From: Eustoma russellianum | Taxonomy: Eukaryota > Streptophyta > Magnoliopsida > Gentianales > Gentianaceae | Direction: 5' to 3' | NCBI GenBank assembly: GCA_036186865.1 | Contig: AP025048.1 | Span: 30,358,870 to 30,422,869 of the forward strand | Length of the DNA: 64,000 bases | Shown here: in pieces, positions 46,698 to 57,942 of the stretch | How the letters are laid out: every line of letters starts with the position of its first letter | Numbering within the stretch: position 1 is the stretch's first letter | Translations under genes and position numbers: made by a program | Notes under the pieces: generated by a model | What the model was told of the DNA's origin: nothing | What the model saw: the letters and a program-made list of their open reading frames with translations, nothing else | Database searches by the model: none

Positions 46698-46917
46698 TTA
46701 TCTTTCCATATTTACATGCATTTTTGATTGACTTTTCAAAATAAAGGGGGAGAGAATGCATGATTTAAGGGGGAGAGAGAAACTGGTTGCATAAATCAAG
46801 GGGGAGCGGATTTGAAATTTAAAATTCAAAATTTAAATTTATGCATGATTGAAGGGGGAGCGATAAGATTTAAATCATGAATGTAGGTTATTTTGAAAAT
46901 CATCAAAAGGGGGAGAT
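46698..46917 (+). promoter_or_regulatory. Element F: 3' spacer with five purine tracts
   Basis: AAGGGGGAG occurs at 46744, 46767, 46798, 46852 and 46907. The last, within CAAAAGGGGGAGAT, directly precedes the 3' LTR and is the functional polypurine tract by position. The others follow TGATTTA, AATC or GATTG contexts. Confidence 0.85.
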
Positions 46918-47265
46918 TTTAGAGAAAAAGGGGTTTGAGTGATTTCAAAATACATGATTTAAACATGTTACAAAGCAATGCATGACATATTGCACAAAAC
47001 TTGCCTTACATAGTTCATATATAATGTTGTCGTACTAACGAGCCACGAAGCTTCAAAGCTTACATCAAATGGCAAACATTTGTTGTGTTTGAACTATTTT
47101 CAGGTGCCACCATTAATGAACTAAACTAGTTCATTAAGTGAAGTACTTAGTTAATTAAACTAAGTAGTTCATTAAAGGAAGCAATATTTGGAAAAGGCAC
47201 AAAAGCAACAAGTTGAAGAAAGGAAAGTTCTCCCTCTCCTCTCCACACATATTACACGCCATTAT

Positions 47266-47305
<40 letters not shown>

Positions 47306-47576
47306 TCAGATTTTTTGAAAAAGGCACATACACATTTATTCCAACGTACTACCGACACGTTATATATTTTACGTACGTACGTCAACGTCACACCACTATA
47401 TTTAACTCATATTTATGAGTATATTCAGGTCTTATATCATATGATATAAGTCATGGTGATGACAAATTTAATACGACAAGTTAAAAGGTTATAAACCGAA
47501 AATTGTCGTATCGGACGAATACCGAAACTTCGCCAACGTGTCACGTACTTGCCATAAATAGATGGCCAGCCCCTAC
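46918..47576 (+). repeat. Element F: 3' LTR, first 659 bp
   Basis: Begins TTTAGAGAAAAAGGGG (TG changed to TT) and matches 40352-41000 closely. It contains the inverted repeat (47113-47137), a (CA)n(TA)n microsatellite (about 47265-47306) and the 20-bp palindrome (47431-47450). Cut by element G; CCTAC (47572-47576) is G's candidate target duplication. Confidence 0.9.
47265..47306. repeat. (CA)n(TA)n microsatellite
   Basis: About twelve CA followed by about eight TA units in the 3' LTR of F. The 5' LTR has only a short CACACACATATATA here, so the run expanded after insertion. Confidence 0.88.
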
Positions 47577-50500
47577 TGTAGCGCCCCACACCCAGACCTC
47601 GTCCGAATACGGTGCACCCGCCGTACTTCACTAAGGAGAATACAAGGCGTCATGCATAACATGCGAAAATCTATAACATAAGCCATGGACTCCCATGCTA
47701 ACACTTAACATGGTAGTAAAATTTAGGCAGAATTAAAACTTTTCAAAATAAACATGCAATACCAACGTACTAAGTTCCCAAAAGAGATAATCCACCAAAA
47801 TACATCACCAGCACTTCAAAGAGTTTAGCATAATTCATAATACAAACATTAAGGCATCACAAAAGTCCATAAGCTTTGCTCCCTTCAGATTTTCTCGCCT
47901 ATGGATAAGGTACCGTCAGCTCGTCCTCGATCCACTCTATCTTAGCATTATCTGGCTCTGAGAAAAATAAAAGTGTGAGTGATAAAAATCACCCAGCAAG
48001 AATACAATAAACTACCATGAAATACGTAAAGAATTATAACATGAATGTAATAACCCAAAGACCTCAAATAATAATTCATATCTGGTCTTCATTCCTTAAT
48101 TTGTTTGATGATTTAGCCTAAGCATAAATCTAGATAAGGCTATACCAATAATGTCTTAATAATCATTAACCATAACATACAACATGTCAGCGTGCTCATG
48201 GATTATGCAAAATGCAATGCATGATATCATGTCGTGTCAAAACATCATTTTGGTCCCATAAATAACATGTCATAAAAAAAGAGTGTCAGATCAATTAACC
48301 CCGGATCTGAGCGGGTCCAGAACATATATCAGATCAATTAACCCCAAATCTGAGTGGGTCCAGAACATGTATCAGATCAATTAACCCTGGATCTGACTGG
48401 GTCCAGAACATGTATCAGATCAATTAACCCCGGATCTGAACGGGTCCAGAAATGTATCAGATCAATTAACCCCGAATCTGAACGGGTCCAGAACATGTAT
48501 CAAACCAATTAACCCCAGATCTGAATGGGTCCAGAACATGTATCAGACCAATTAACCCTGGGTCTGGAGTCGGGTTAGGCGCATGCTTAGCCGGCAAAGG
48601 AAATCATGAAACTTTCTTTAAAACATGGGACCATAAAAACTTTTCATGCATAGCGGAAAACATTTTTACTTGAAAGACTTGCTCGCATAAAATTCATAAA
48701 ATCAGATTCATATGGCATATAGACATGCATGATACATGGAACGATATGCAATGTAAGTCATGACGTGAATAATCGTAAGCATTTCTTATAACTTGTCACA
48801 AGCATGATTTTGGAACTAAGAATTTCCAAATTTTCTACCTTATGTTTATAGGCGGTTAATTAGGATTTTGAGACCTTAAAATCTTCATTATTTGGATTAT
48901 AACAAAAAAAACACCCTAAGGCTTAACCCTTATAAGCCCAAACCGTGTATAGAAGTCCATATCCTCCAAATTGAGCCTTCTTAAATTAATCCTCTGTTCA
49001 GCCCAATTTCCAGTTTTAGTACATCCACTTTATTCGTAATTACCCATCAAAACGTTAAGGCCAACCGGATTAATTTACATGGTCTTACTCCTTTATGTCT
49101 TAAGTGATTACGATAAAATTTCCGGATCAATCTAACGACCTTAAAGAGTTTATTTAATCATTTTTCTTAAATGGGTCATATGCTAAAACTGGACTGACCC
49201 ATTTTACTAAAAACTCAATTGTGACAAAACCATAATTTCTTTTTCTGAAATTCCAACTCGCACAAGTCATAAACATGTAAGGATAGCATCTTACCGAAAA
49301 TTAGCCCATTTGCATTTTCCTAAGATTCATTTTTGAGTCCATTAACTCGTTACTTAATGTCTGCTATGTTCAAGTAATTTCAATTGAGCAGTGTTACTAA
49401 TTAAATCATTAAAAATAATCCACAACTTGTTTTACCAAAATTCCAGCTTGAGTACTCACTGCACTCGTAAGATTGTTATCATGCCAAAAATCAACTTTAT
49501 TGAACATCTACAAGACCCCTTTTTAAGCCAATCAAATGGAGGTACAGTTCTGCTTAGTTCCAGACTTTTCAGTCTGAGCAGTTTTACTAAATATTTTATT
49601 AAAAATATTCCACAATTCATTTTTCCAAAATTCCAACTTCCATACTATCTATACACACAGGACTACCATTACACCGAAAATCAGCCTTATTGAACATCTC
49701 CAAATCCATTTTAAGGTCATTCAAAACGTTACACAATTCTGCCAAGATCCAGAATTTCTAATCTGAGCAGTTCCACCAAATATTTTATTAAAACTAATCC
49801 GTAACTTGTTTTATCGAAATTCCAACTCTCATATTTGATACACACATGGATCTAACTTTGTACCAAAAATCAGCTTGATTGACCCATTTTTAGGCTAGTA
49901 AAAACGTTGCTCAATTCTGTCCAGTTCCAGTGGTTTGATGTTTGGTCATTCATTTAAGTCAAATGTCCACTATTTCCCTTGTTCTTATGAAATAGCTTAT
50001 TGGTTAACACATACACTCCTTTGTAACATGAATATCCAGATTCCATACTTATTATAAAGTCACCTTTGCATCATACCAAACAGTTTGTAGATAGTAAACC
50101 AAGCAAGTGTCATATATGCACAAAACAAGTGTTCTTCCTTGAAATCAATACTCACCTCCCTTTCCATCCTTTAGGCCGAAACACGTGTGGTACCTTAACC
50201 ACATTTTACAACATCTATTCAATCATGCAACACATTCAAGAGTCCTTTTTAGTCTAATCTTGCAACAACTTCATAAAAACTCATATCCATCACATGCATG
50301 CTTTTCCTACGACCTTTCAAGTTACAACCAAGGGTTAATCTTGCCTAGGCTCACTTAGGTAAATCTTATTTCATCTTAAATCAGCCTCTTACTATATTGC
50401 ATGTAAGAAAAGACTCCATCTTTGAAGGAATAAATCACATGCAAGGCATTGTTCTTAAGGAATCACTAAGATAGAATCTTAAACTTAAGATATTCACTAA

Positions 50501-51680
50501 AGATCACATCTTTGAAACTTTTAAGCATTCAAGTCCCTAATTATTTAAGTAAGTCATGAGAGATTAGTGTATACTTGCCTCTTCAAGCTAAAGTTCTTGT
50601 CTTAGCTTGTTTATGGAGTGAGTTGAGTTAGAATCCTCCTCTTCCTTCACCCTTGGGCATACGGTTTTGAAGATGAGGGAGGGAGAAGGTTAGTCTTCAT
50701 TCAATAGTGAAAATAGAGTTTTAATTGAGGCTAAAACATCTTACCAAAGTAGTCTTGGAATGGAGCTTCAAGTGTAGCAAGATAGCACCACCTAAGAGAG
50801 TTGAAGACTTTCACCTATTTGAACATGAAGGCCACGGTTGGGGTGAATAAAAACATCCTTGTGAGCTTCACTATTATGTATGAATATCTACTTAGGAACT
50901 TTGAAATGAGACTTACCTAGAGCTTCCTTGAGCTTGAAGAAGAAGATGGAGTTGAACCTCCTATCTTTGAGGTGTTGGCCGAAAGTTGGTGATGGAAGGA
51001 AGATGGAAATTTTCTTAAGTGTTGGCTTGGTTTGCTTGAGGGAAGATTCAAGATAGAATGAAATGAGGTTGGTCTTGCAATTTAAAAAAAAAACTAGAGG
51101 GGCAAGGGAAGGGGGCAATCCGGCGGTGCATGGGAGGAAAAAGAAGGGCCTAGGCTTGTAGGCTACAAGCTTTTGTCCCATGCATGCTATTTTCCATCAT
51201 TTCTTTTCTTGCATGCTTAGATTATTATATTGTTTTATTTTAACCACTTTGATATTTTAGTTTAGATATTAAATAGTGGAACAATGGAGAGGATTCTAGA
51301 TCTCTCCATTGCTTGGCCAAAATTTTGGGGCTCTTGGGAGTGTTTTGGTCATTTCACATTTATCCTATCCCACATTTATATAATTTATACTATTATTTAT
51401 TTTTATCTAATATGATTTTAATCTTGCTTTGTGAGGATCAATTAGGCTTGCTTTCTTATGAACAAGATTGTTCTATGGTTGGTCAAGGCCTCTTGGCCGA
51501 AATTCACAAGGTATTATAATACCTTGTGACATCCCCTTACTTAGTTATTTAGTATCCATGTCAAAAGTAATTGAGTAAAGTAGTGCTACTTTGACTTAAG
51601 TAGCATGTAATTGAAAGAATCATCATTTTCATTACATCACTTAGTCACAGTTTCAAGTACATGGTCGTTGGGGTACAACA
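47577..51680 (-). repeat. Element G: 3' LTR (4104 bp)
   Basis: On the plus strand it runs from TGTAGCGCCCCACACCC to GGGGTACAACA; the element's own reading is the complement. Positions 47577-48851 match the 5' LTR at 56730-57942. It carries a 43-bp tandem array (48285-48567). The rest (48852-51680) is AT-rich with several imperfect copies of a stretch around TTTTACCAAAATTCCAACT (49250-49860). I see no gene in it; the open frames at 49391-49693, 50066-50257, 50888-51181 and 51313-51519 are not supported. Confidence 0.9.
48285..48567. repeat. 43-bp tandem array in the left LTR of G
   Basis: About 6.6 units with core CAGATCAATTAACCCC then GATCTGAACGGGTCCAGAAC. Units differ by one to six substitutions. 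The last unit is partial and runs into GGGTCTGGAGTCGGG. Confidence 0.92.
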
Positions 51681-51692
51681 TCCTCCCCCCTA
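51681..51692 (-). promoter_or_regulatory. Polypurine tract of element G
   Basis: The minus strand reads TAGGGGGGAGGA directly before TGTTGTACCCC, the start of the 3' LTR. Upstream is TTTCGAGGATGAAAC, the usual Tekay context. Confidence 0.9.
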
Positions 51693-51722
51693 TCATAAGT
51701 TTCATCCTCGAAACTTCAGAAG

Positions 51723-54244
51723 CTAGTCAAAAAGGTGGGGGTATCTACTCCTCATATCTTCCTCCGTTTCCCATGTTGCTTCTCCTTCCGAATGATGCTT
51801 CCATTGTATCTTCACCATGGGTATGGATCTCTTTCTCAATGCCCTCTCTTTCCGATCAACTATCCTTAAGGATTCCTCTTCATAAGATACATCTTCTTCA
51901 ACCTTCAACTGTTGAACTTCAAGGATGTGGCTAGGATCATATACATATCAGCGAAGTTGAGAAACATGAAATACATCATGTAACTGGGAAAGAGATGGTG
52001 GTAACGCCAAACGATATGCAACTTCACCCACCCTCTCTAATACCTCATAAGGTCCAACGAATCTTGGGCTCAACTTGCCTTTGATGCCAAACCTTTTGAC
52101 TCCTTTGGTCGAAGAGACTTTTAGGAAAACTTTCTCTCCTTCTTGAAACTCTAAGGGTCTTCTTCTTTCATCAGCCCATATCTTAGTCCTATCTTGTGCT
52201 GCTCTTAGTCTTTGCTGGACCAACTTCACCTTTTCTCGTGTTTGCTCAACAATGTCGGGTCCTGCGTAGATCTTATCTGCAATCTCGTCCCAATAGAGTG
52301 GGGATCGACATTTTTGTCCATACAATGCCTCGTAGGGTGCCATTCCGATGGATATGTGGAAGCTATTATTGTAAGAAAACTCAACGAGCATAAGGTTTTT
52401 ATCCCAGCTTCCTCCAAAATCAAGAATGCAAGCGCGAAGCATATCCTCACGGGTTTGGATTGTTCTTTCTGATTGGCCATCTGTTTGAGGATGAAATGCG
52501 GAACTCATTCTAATCTCTGTGCCCATTGCCTTTTGAAAGGCTGTCCAAAATCTCGAACTAAATTGGGGATCGCGGTCGCATACAATACTTATGGGCACCC
52601 CATGCAAACAAACGATCTGGTCAATATACATAGAGGCCAACTTCTCCATAGATGCCTTAATCGTCATAGCCAAAAAGTGAGCCGACTTAGTCAAAAGATC
52701 CACAATGACCCATATAGCATCATTCCCATACTTAGTCTTGGGTAGATCGGTCACAAAGTCCATGGTGACGTGATCCCACTTCCATTCCGGCACTTCTAAG
52801 GGTTGTAACAATCCAGCGGGTCTTTGGTGCTCAGCTTTTACTCTTTGGCAGATTAAACATCGTTCAACGAATTCTGCTATCTGATTCTTCATACCGTGCC
52901 ACCAAAACTTTTGCTTGAGGTCTTGGTACATCTTATTAGCTCCAGGGTGTATAGATAATCGAGAATTATGAGCTTCCATCAAAACTTCATCTTTAATTTC
53001 TTTGTTCTCAGGTACACATAATCGTCCTTGGTACCATAAACTGCCGTCATTGCAAACTTCAAAATCATCTCGTGGCTTATCTTTTATCCTTTCATTGATT
53101 TTCCTTAATGCTTCGTCATTCCCTTGAGCCTCTTTGATTCTATCAATCAATGAAGGAACAAGCACTAACTTGGCGAGAACTTCATCCACCGAATCTACTT
53201 CTTCTAAGCCAAATTCTTCCATATCTCGCTGAAGAGGAGGTTGCCGTGGGTGGCTGGCCTTTTGACTCAATGCATCAGCGACCTTATTAGCTTTCCCAGG
53301 GTGATATTGAACTGAGAGATCATAATCTTTAATAAACTCTAGCCATCTGCGCTGCCGCATATTGAGTTCTTTCCGGGTAAAAAGGTACTTCAAGCTTTTG
53401 TGGTTTAGATCTCACACTTTTCGCCATACAGGTAATGTCTCCATATCTTTAATGCGAAAACCACTGCGGCAAGCTCAAGATCATGGACAGGGTAGTTTTT
53501 CTCGAATGGCTTCAACTGCCGGGAGGCATAAGCTATTACTGTGTCTTTCTGCATAAGAACACATCCGAGACCATTCTTTGAGGCATCACTATACACCACG
53601 TACTTCTCACCAGGAGTGGGCTGAGCTAGGATAGGAGCAGACGTCAACTTTGCTTTTAGCTCCGAGAAACTCTTTTCACAGTCGGCGCTCCACTCAAACT
53701 TAGTCTTCTTTTGGGTCAATCTGGTGAGGGGAACAGCTATCCTCGAGAATCCTTCAACAAATTTTCGGTAGTACCCGGCTAGTCCAAGGAAACTTCTTAC
53801 TTCCGTAACATTTGTTGGTCTGGGCCATTCCGTGATAGCTTCAATTTTCTTAGGATCTACTGAAATCCCATCTTCCGAAACAACATGGCCTAGAAAGGAT
53901 TCACTTTGCAGCCAAAACTCGCATTTGCTAAACTTGGCGTACAACTATCTTGCTCTTAGAATATTCAAGACTGTCCTCAAATGGGCTGCGTGAGTCTCTT
54001 CGTCGGGTGAATAAATTAAGATGTCGTCTATGAAGACCACTACGAACTTGTCCAACTGGTCTTGAAAGATTCGATTCATGAGATCTATAAAGGCGGCATG
54101 GGCATTGGTCAAACCAAATGGAATGGCTAAGAATTCATAGTGTCCATAGTGGGTTCTGAAAGCAGTCTTAGGGACATCTTCCACCTTAATCTTCAGTTGA
54201 AAGTATCCGGATCGCATGTCAATTTTACTAAAGATTCGGGATCC
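51723..54244 (-). pseudogene. Element G pol, exon 3: reverse transcriptase, RNase H, integrase, chromodomain
   Basis: Follows intron 2 on the minus strand. Reverse transcriptase palm with FSKIDMRSGY, TAFRTHYGHYEF and FIDD (about 54020-54035). A TAG stop lies at 53945-53947 just before LYAKFSKCEFWL. RNase H has YSDASKNGLG and DLELAAVVFA; a deletion near 53400 shifts the frame (TAA at 53405-53407). Integrase has the H-H-C-C zinc region (CLICQRVKAEHQ), MDFVTDLP, CDRDPQF and DGQSERT, so all three catalytic acids are present. A TGA at 51948-51950 precedes the chromodomain (VKIQWKHHSEGEATWE), which would steer integration to marked chromatin. Three lesions in 840 codons: dead but not ancient. Confidence 0.93.
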
Positions 54245-54318
54245 CTGCATTAAGATACTTTAGATAAGGTTTGAAAAGATTTAAATCTTAATCAAACTAA
54301 AGCTTATTAGTTACATAC
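54245..54318 (-). other. Element G: putative intron 2 (74 nt, in reverse transcriptase)
   Basis: On the minus strand it opens GTATGTAACTAATAAG and closes CTTAATGCAG. It is AT-rich and contains stops. It lies between codons (phase 0): the left side ends FDQLR, the right side resumes GSRIFSKID, which is the normal continuation of gypsy reverse transcriptase at this place. Donor, branch-like CTAAT and acceptor agree with plant introns, and the length is near the plant minimum. Confidence 0.75.
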
Positions 54319-55160
54319 CCTGAGCTGGTCGAATAAGTCATCAATCCGGGGCAATGGGTACTTGTTCTTTATGGTGATTTTGTTAAGCTCCCGGTAGTCG
54401 ATGCATAAACGCATACTTCCATCTTTCTTCTTCACGAATAGCACCGGAGTACCCCATGGTGAAACACTGGGCCGGATGAGTTTCTTTTCTAACAGTTCGT
54501 GTAACTGCTCCTTTAACTCCTTCAGTTCCACAGGTGCCATTCTATAAGGGACTTTCGATATGGGTTCAGCTCCTGGGATAAGGTTTATTTCGAAAGCAAT
54601 CTCGCGGTCAGGAGGTAGTCTAGGTAAATCATCAGAAAACACATCAGGGTATTCATTTACAATTGGAACTTGTGAATGGGTAGGGCTTGCTTGCTCAGCA
54701 CTCAGAACATAGACAAAGAATCCTTCATGACCTTTCCTTAACGCTCGGCTAGCTCGAGCTTTGTTAACAAAAACTTTCTGGGACAGTTTATTTAACTTAA
54801 CTCCTCCTTGGAATGACACTTCCTCTCGGGTCGGGTTCTTAATTATAACTTGCCTACTGCGGCAGTCAATGTGAGCATGATTCTTCGAGAGCCAATCTAT
54901 TCCGAGTATCACGTCAAAATCACTCATAGATATGGGGATCAAATTGGCCTCAAACCGCTGATCATTAAACTCGAGCGTACCATTCTTGAATATGTGATGG
55001 GAAACAAGCACCTGGTCACCAGCTGCTTGTACTCTATAGGGTGATTCTAGTTTGACTGGATTATGGTCGAGGTTCTTAGCAAACTTCCTTGAAATAAATG
55101 AGTGGCTGGCGCCACCGTCGAACAACACATTTGCTGGTATGGTACACACTAAGATGGTTC
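54319..55160 (-). CDS. Element G pol, exon 2: protease and start of reverse transcriptase
   Basis: Open between the two putative introns. It begins at the protease N-terminus (TILVCTIPANVLFD), carries a retropepsin-like fold with GASHSFIS and DVILGIDWL, then a linker (NEYPDVFSDDLPRLPPDREI) typical of gypsy elements and the reverse transcriptase fingers (PYRMAPVELKELKEQL, RPSVSPWGTPVLFVKKKDG, LCIDYRELNKITIKNKYPLPRIDDLFDQL). The protease catalytic triplet, normally D-S-G or D-T-G, reads D-G-G, so the enzyme is probably inactive. No stop interrupts it. There is no convincing start codon in this piece, which fits an internal exon rather than a separate gene. Confidence 0.88.
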
Positions 55161-55243
55161 CTGAACCATGCACATTTTGCTAAGAAATATAATAGGCATG
55201 TATAAGTAAAATGTATTGAAGACATAAAACTTTTAAATCTTAC
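55161..55243 (-). other. Element G: putative intron 1 (83 nt, between gag and protease)
   Basis: On the minus strand it opens GTAAGATTTAAAAG and closes ATGGTTCAG. An alternative acceptor TTCTTAG lies 19 nt upstream but leaves the wrong frame. With the CAG acceptor the split codon (phase 1) is completed and gag runs on directly into the protease N-terminus at the position expected in Tekay-type polyproteins. It is AT-rich with in-frame stops. Confidence 0.75.
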
Positions 55244-56432
55244 CAATCATTACGTCAGCAGTCTCCTCAACATCAGCATCTGTCATGGCGTGCACCCCTG
55301 CATTTGTTCGTGGCCGTTGGTTCTTGGGCTGCTGTTGTTGCTGCACTCCTCTTTCTGGACAATCTTTAATCAGATGACCATCTTTGCCGCATCCAAAGCA
55401 TTTACCCGTCTTCCATCTACACTCACACATATGCCTCTTCTGGCACTGAGGGCATACTGGTATTGCTGGCTGCTGAGATGGAGTCTGATTCTTCTGCTGA
55501 CTATTCTGGTATTGCTGGCGGTGCTGATTCTGTCCTTGAGATTGTCCCTGTCGAACTGACCCTTTGAAATTCTTCTTGGCCACCTTTCTGTACTTCTCAT
55601 TTCCGGTCCCTTGTCTTTCTCGTTTTTGTCCCACATCATCTCGTCGTATAATATCTCTCTCAATCCGATAGCATGCGTCTAAGAGTGCTCCAAAATTGGT
55701 AGGATTTGCATTCACTAACCACGTCCTGATTCTTGGATTCAAGCCTCTTTCAAACTTCAGCATTTTTGTTTCTTCGTCATTCATGGTGACAAGCTGAAAC
55801 CTTCCTAGTGCAATGAGCTTATTTGTGTACTCAGCTACCGTCATGCCTGACTCTTGCTTCAAAGATTCAAACTCATGCCTCTTTTGCAGCTTGACCGATG
55901 GAGGGATATAAAACTTGTGAAATTCTTGCAAAAATCTTTCCCAGGAAATCGGTCTGGGCAAAGGTTGCAGATTCGTCTTCCACCAATGATTTGCTTCACT
56001 AATCAAGAAAGGTCTGATGGCTTGAGCTTTCATCTCTTCTGGGGCTTGAATTAACTCAACGCAGTTTTCAACTTCATCTAACCACTTTTCTGCGGTATCT
56101 GGGTCTGGCTTTCCTTCAAAAGGTGGCACATTATCCCTCTTGAGCTTCTCAAAGTAATACTGGGCATCTCTTACCGGCTGGTGTGGATGAGGGGGAGCGT
56201 TCTGATGAATTAGGCCTTGCCCTATCTGAGTGACAACCTGGCAGAAGGCCTGAAAAGCATTCATGTCGGGGATGACCGGAGGAACAGGTGCCTGCGGTGC
56301 TGGTGGTGGATTATTCTGCACGGGAGGATACTGGTCCGGCTGGGGTGGCGGCAGGACCTGAGCTGGTGGTGGAGGGATGGGCTCCTGAGCAGCTGATCAT
56401 GCTCTCGGAGATCTGCCTCGTGGCCTCACCAT
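55244..56432 (-). pseudogene. Element G gag (exon 1)
   Basis: Capsid and nucleocapsid of the chromovirus. The likely start ATG is at 56432 (MVRPRGRSPRA), with one in-frame TGA at 56397-56399; a downstream in-frame start is not obvious. A proline-rich N-terminus precedes the retrotransposon gag domain (PPFEGKPDPDTAEKWLDEVE...WERFLQEFHKFYIPP...ESGMTVAEYTNKLIALGRF). A glutamine-rich basic region and a CCHC zinc knuckle CFGCGKDGHLIKDC (about 55390-55350) follow; just before it lies a second cysteine cluster (CPQCQKRHMCEC). The coding sequence continues without a stop into the donor site of intron 1. Apart from the one stop it is intact. Confidence 0.9.
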
Positions 56433-56715
56433 CTGCACTATGGGGTTTAACATTTACTTAGGATATCAAATTAAAACTAATTCATTTTGACTAAGGACCA
56501 TAATTTGAAAATTTAATAAGGGAAGGGCATGTCTTTCATTATAGACCTAGCTTACATAAATCAGGATGAATTATTAAGTTGCATTCTAGACCTGGTCTAA
56601 GTGGTCCTAGTCTAAGGCCATCACTCATCTAAGATCATGACTTAGGTCTAATATCAAACTTGGGTTGCTAAGATCATAACTTAGTTCTACGTTCTGCCCA
56701 AAATCTACAGCCTGG

Positions 56716-56727
56716 GCTCTGATACCA
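56716..56727 (-). promoter_or_regulatory. Primer-binding site of element G
   Basis: The minus strand reads TGGTATCAGAGC, a perfect complement of the initiator tRNA-Met end, two bases inside the 5' LTR boundary at 56730. About 280 bp of leader separate it from the gag start. Confidence 0.93.
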
Positions 56728-56729
56728 GC

Positions 56730-57942
56730 TGTAGCGTCCCACACCGGACCTCGTCTGAATACGGTGCACCCTCCGTACTTCACTAAAGAGAGTACAAAGC
56801 GTCATGCATAACATGCGAAATCCATAACATAAGCCATGGACTCCCATGCTAACACTTAACATGGTAGTAAAATTTAAGCAGAATTAAAACTTTTCAAAAT
56901 AAACATGCAATACCAACGTACTAAGTTCCCAAAAGAGATAATCCACCAAAATACATCACCAGCACTTCAAAGAGTTTAGCATAATTCATAATACAAACAT
57001 TAAGGCAGCACAAAAGTCCATAAGCTTTGCTCCCTTCAGATTTCCTCGCCTATGGATAAGGTACACTCGGCTCGTCCTCGATCCACTCTATCTTAGCATT
57101 ATCTGGCTCTAGGAAAAATAAAAGTGTGAGTGATAAAAATCACCCAACAAGAATACAATAAACTACCATGAAATACGTAAAGAATTATAACATGAATGTA
57201 ATAACCCAAAGACCTCAAATAATAATTCATATCTGGTCTTCATTCCTGAATTTGTTTGATGATTTAGCCTAAGCATAAATCTAGATAAGGCTATACCAAT
57301 AATGTCTTAGTAATTATTAACCATAACATACAACATGTCAGCGTGCTCATGGATTATGCAAAATGCAATGCATGATATCATGTCGTGTCAAAACATCATT
57401 TTGGTCCCATAAATAACATGTCATAAAAATAGAGTGTCAGATCAATTAACCCTAGATCTGAGCGGGTCCAAAACATGTATCAGATCAATTAACCCTAGAT
57501 CTGAGCGGGTCCAGAACATGTATCAGATCAATTAACCCCGGATCTGAGCGGGTCCAGAACATGTATCAGATCAATTAACCCCGGATCTGAACGGGTCCAG
57601 AACATGTATCAGATCAATTAACCCCAGATCTGAACGGGTCCAGAAAATGTATCCGACCAATTAACCCCGGGTCTGGAGTTGGGTTAGGCACATGCTTAGC
57701 CGGCAAAGGAAATCAAAAACTTTTCATGCATAGCGGAAAACATTTTTACTTGAAAGACTTGATCACATAAAATTCATAAAATCAGATTCATATGGCATAT
57801 CGACGTGCATGATACATGGAATGATATGCAATGCAAGTCATGACGTGAATAATCGTAAGCATTTCTTATAACTTGTCACAAGCATGATTTTGGAACTAAG
57901 AATTTCCAGATTTTCTACCTTATATTTATAGGCGGTTAATTA
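56730..57942 (-). repeat. Element G: 5' LTR, part
   Basis: Matches 47577-48851 with few differences. It has about 5.6 units of the 43-bp tandem array (57436-57676), one fewer than the other LTR. It stops at GGCGGTTAATTA where the LTR of H begins. The remaining 2.8 kb lie beyond H, off the window. AATTA (57938-57942) is the candidate target duplication of H. Confidence 0.9.
57436..57676. repeat. 43-bp tandem array in the right LTR of G
   Basis: About 5.6 units of the same 43-bp repeat as 48285-48567. The difference between the LTRs is one whole unit. Confidence 0.92.

Larger units (their letters stand above)
40352..47576 (+). mobile_element. Element F: SIRE/Maximus-like copia, gag-deleted
   Basis: The 5' LTR (40352-42612), primer-binding site, a shortened gag, pol, a purine-rich spacer and the first 659 bp of the 3' LTR (46918-47576), where gypsy element G interrupts it. 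The rest of the 3' LTR would lie beyond G and H, off the window. F and H are close relatives by LTR and gag. AAACT (40347-40351) before the LTR is the candidate left target duplication. Confidence 0.9.
47577..57942 (-). mobile_element. Element G: Tekay/Del-type gypsy chromovirus
   Basis: The element lies on the minus strand. Its 3' LTR is 47577-51680. Then, reading right to left, come the polypurine tract, chromodomain, integrase, RNase H, reverse transcriptase, protease, gag, primer-binding site and the 5' LTR (from 56730 rightwards), which is cut at 57942 by element H. Domain order PR-RT-RH-INT plus a C-terminal chromodomain, and the reading NMRQRRWLEFIKDYDL, support a Tekay-like chromovirus. 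Coding damage is light: three stops and one frameshift. Two short introns interrupt the coding region. Confidence 0.92.

Noticed and set aside
48285..48567. Regular 43-bp repeats considered as a CRISPR-like array
   Set aside because: There are no unique spacers: the units are directly tandem, diverged, and present in both LTRs of a plant retrotransposon.
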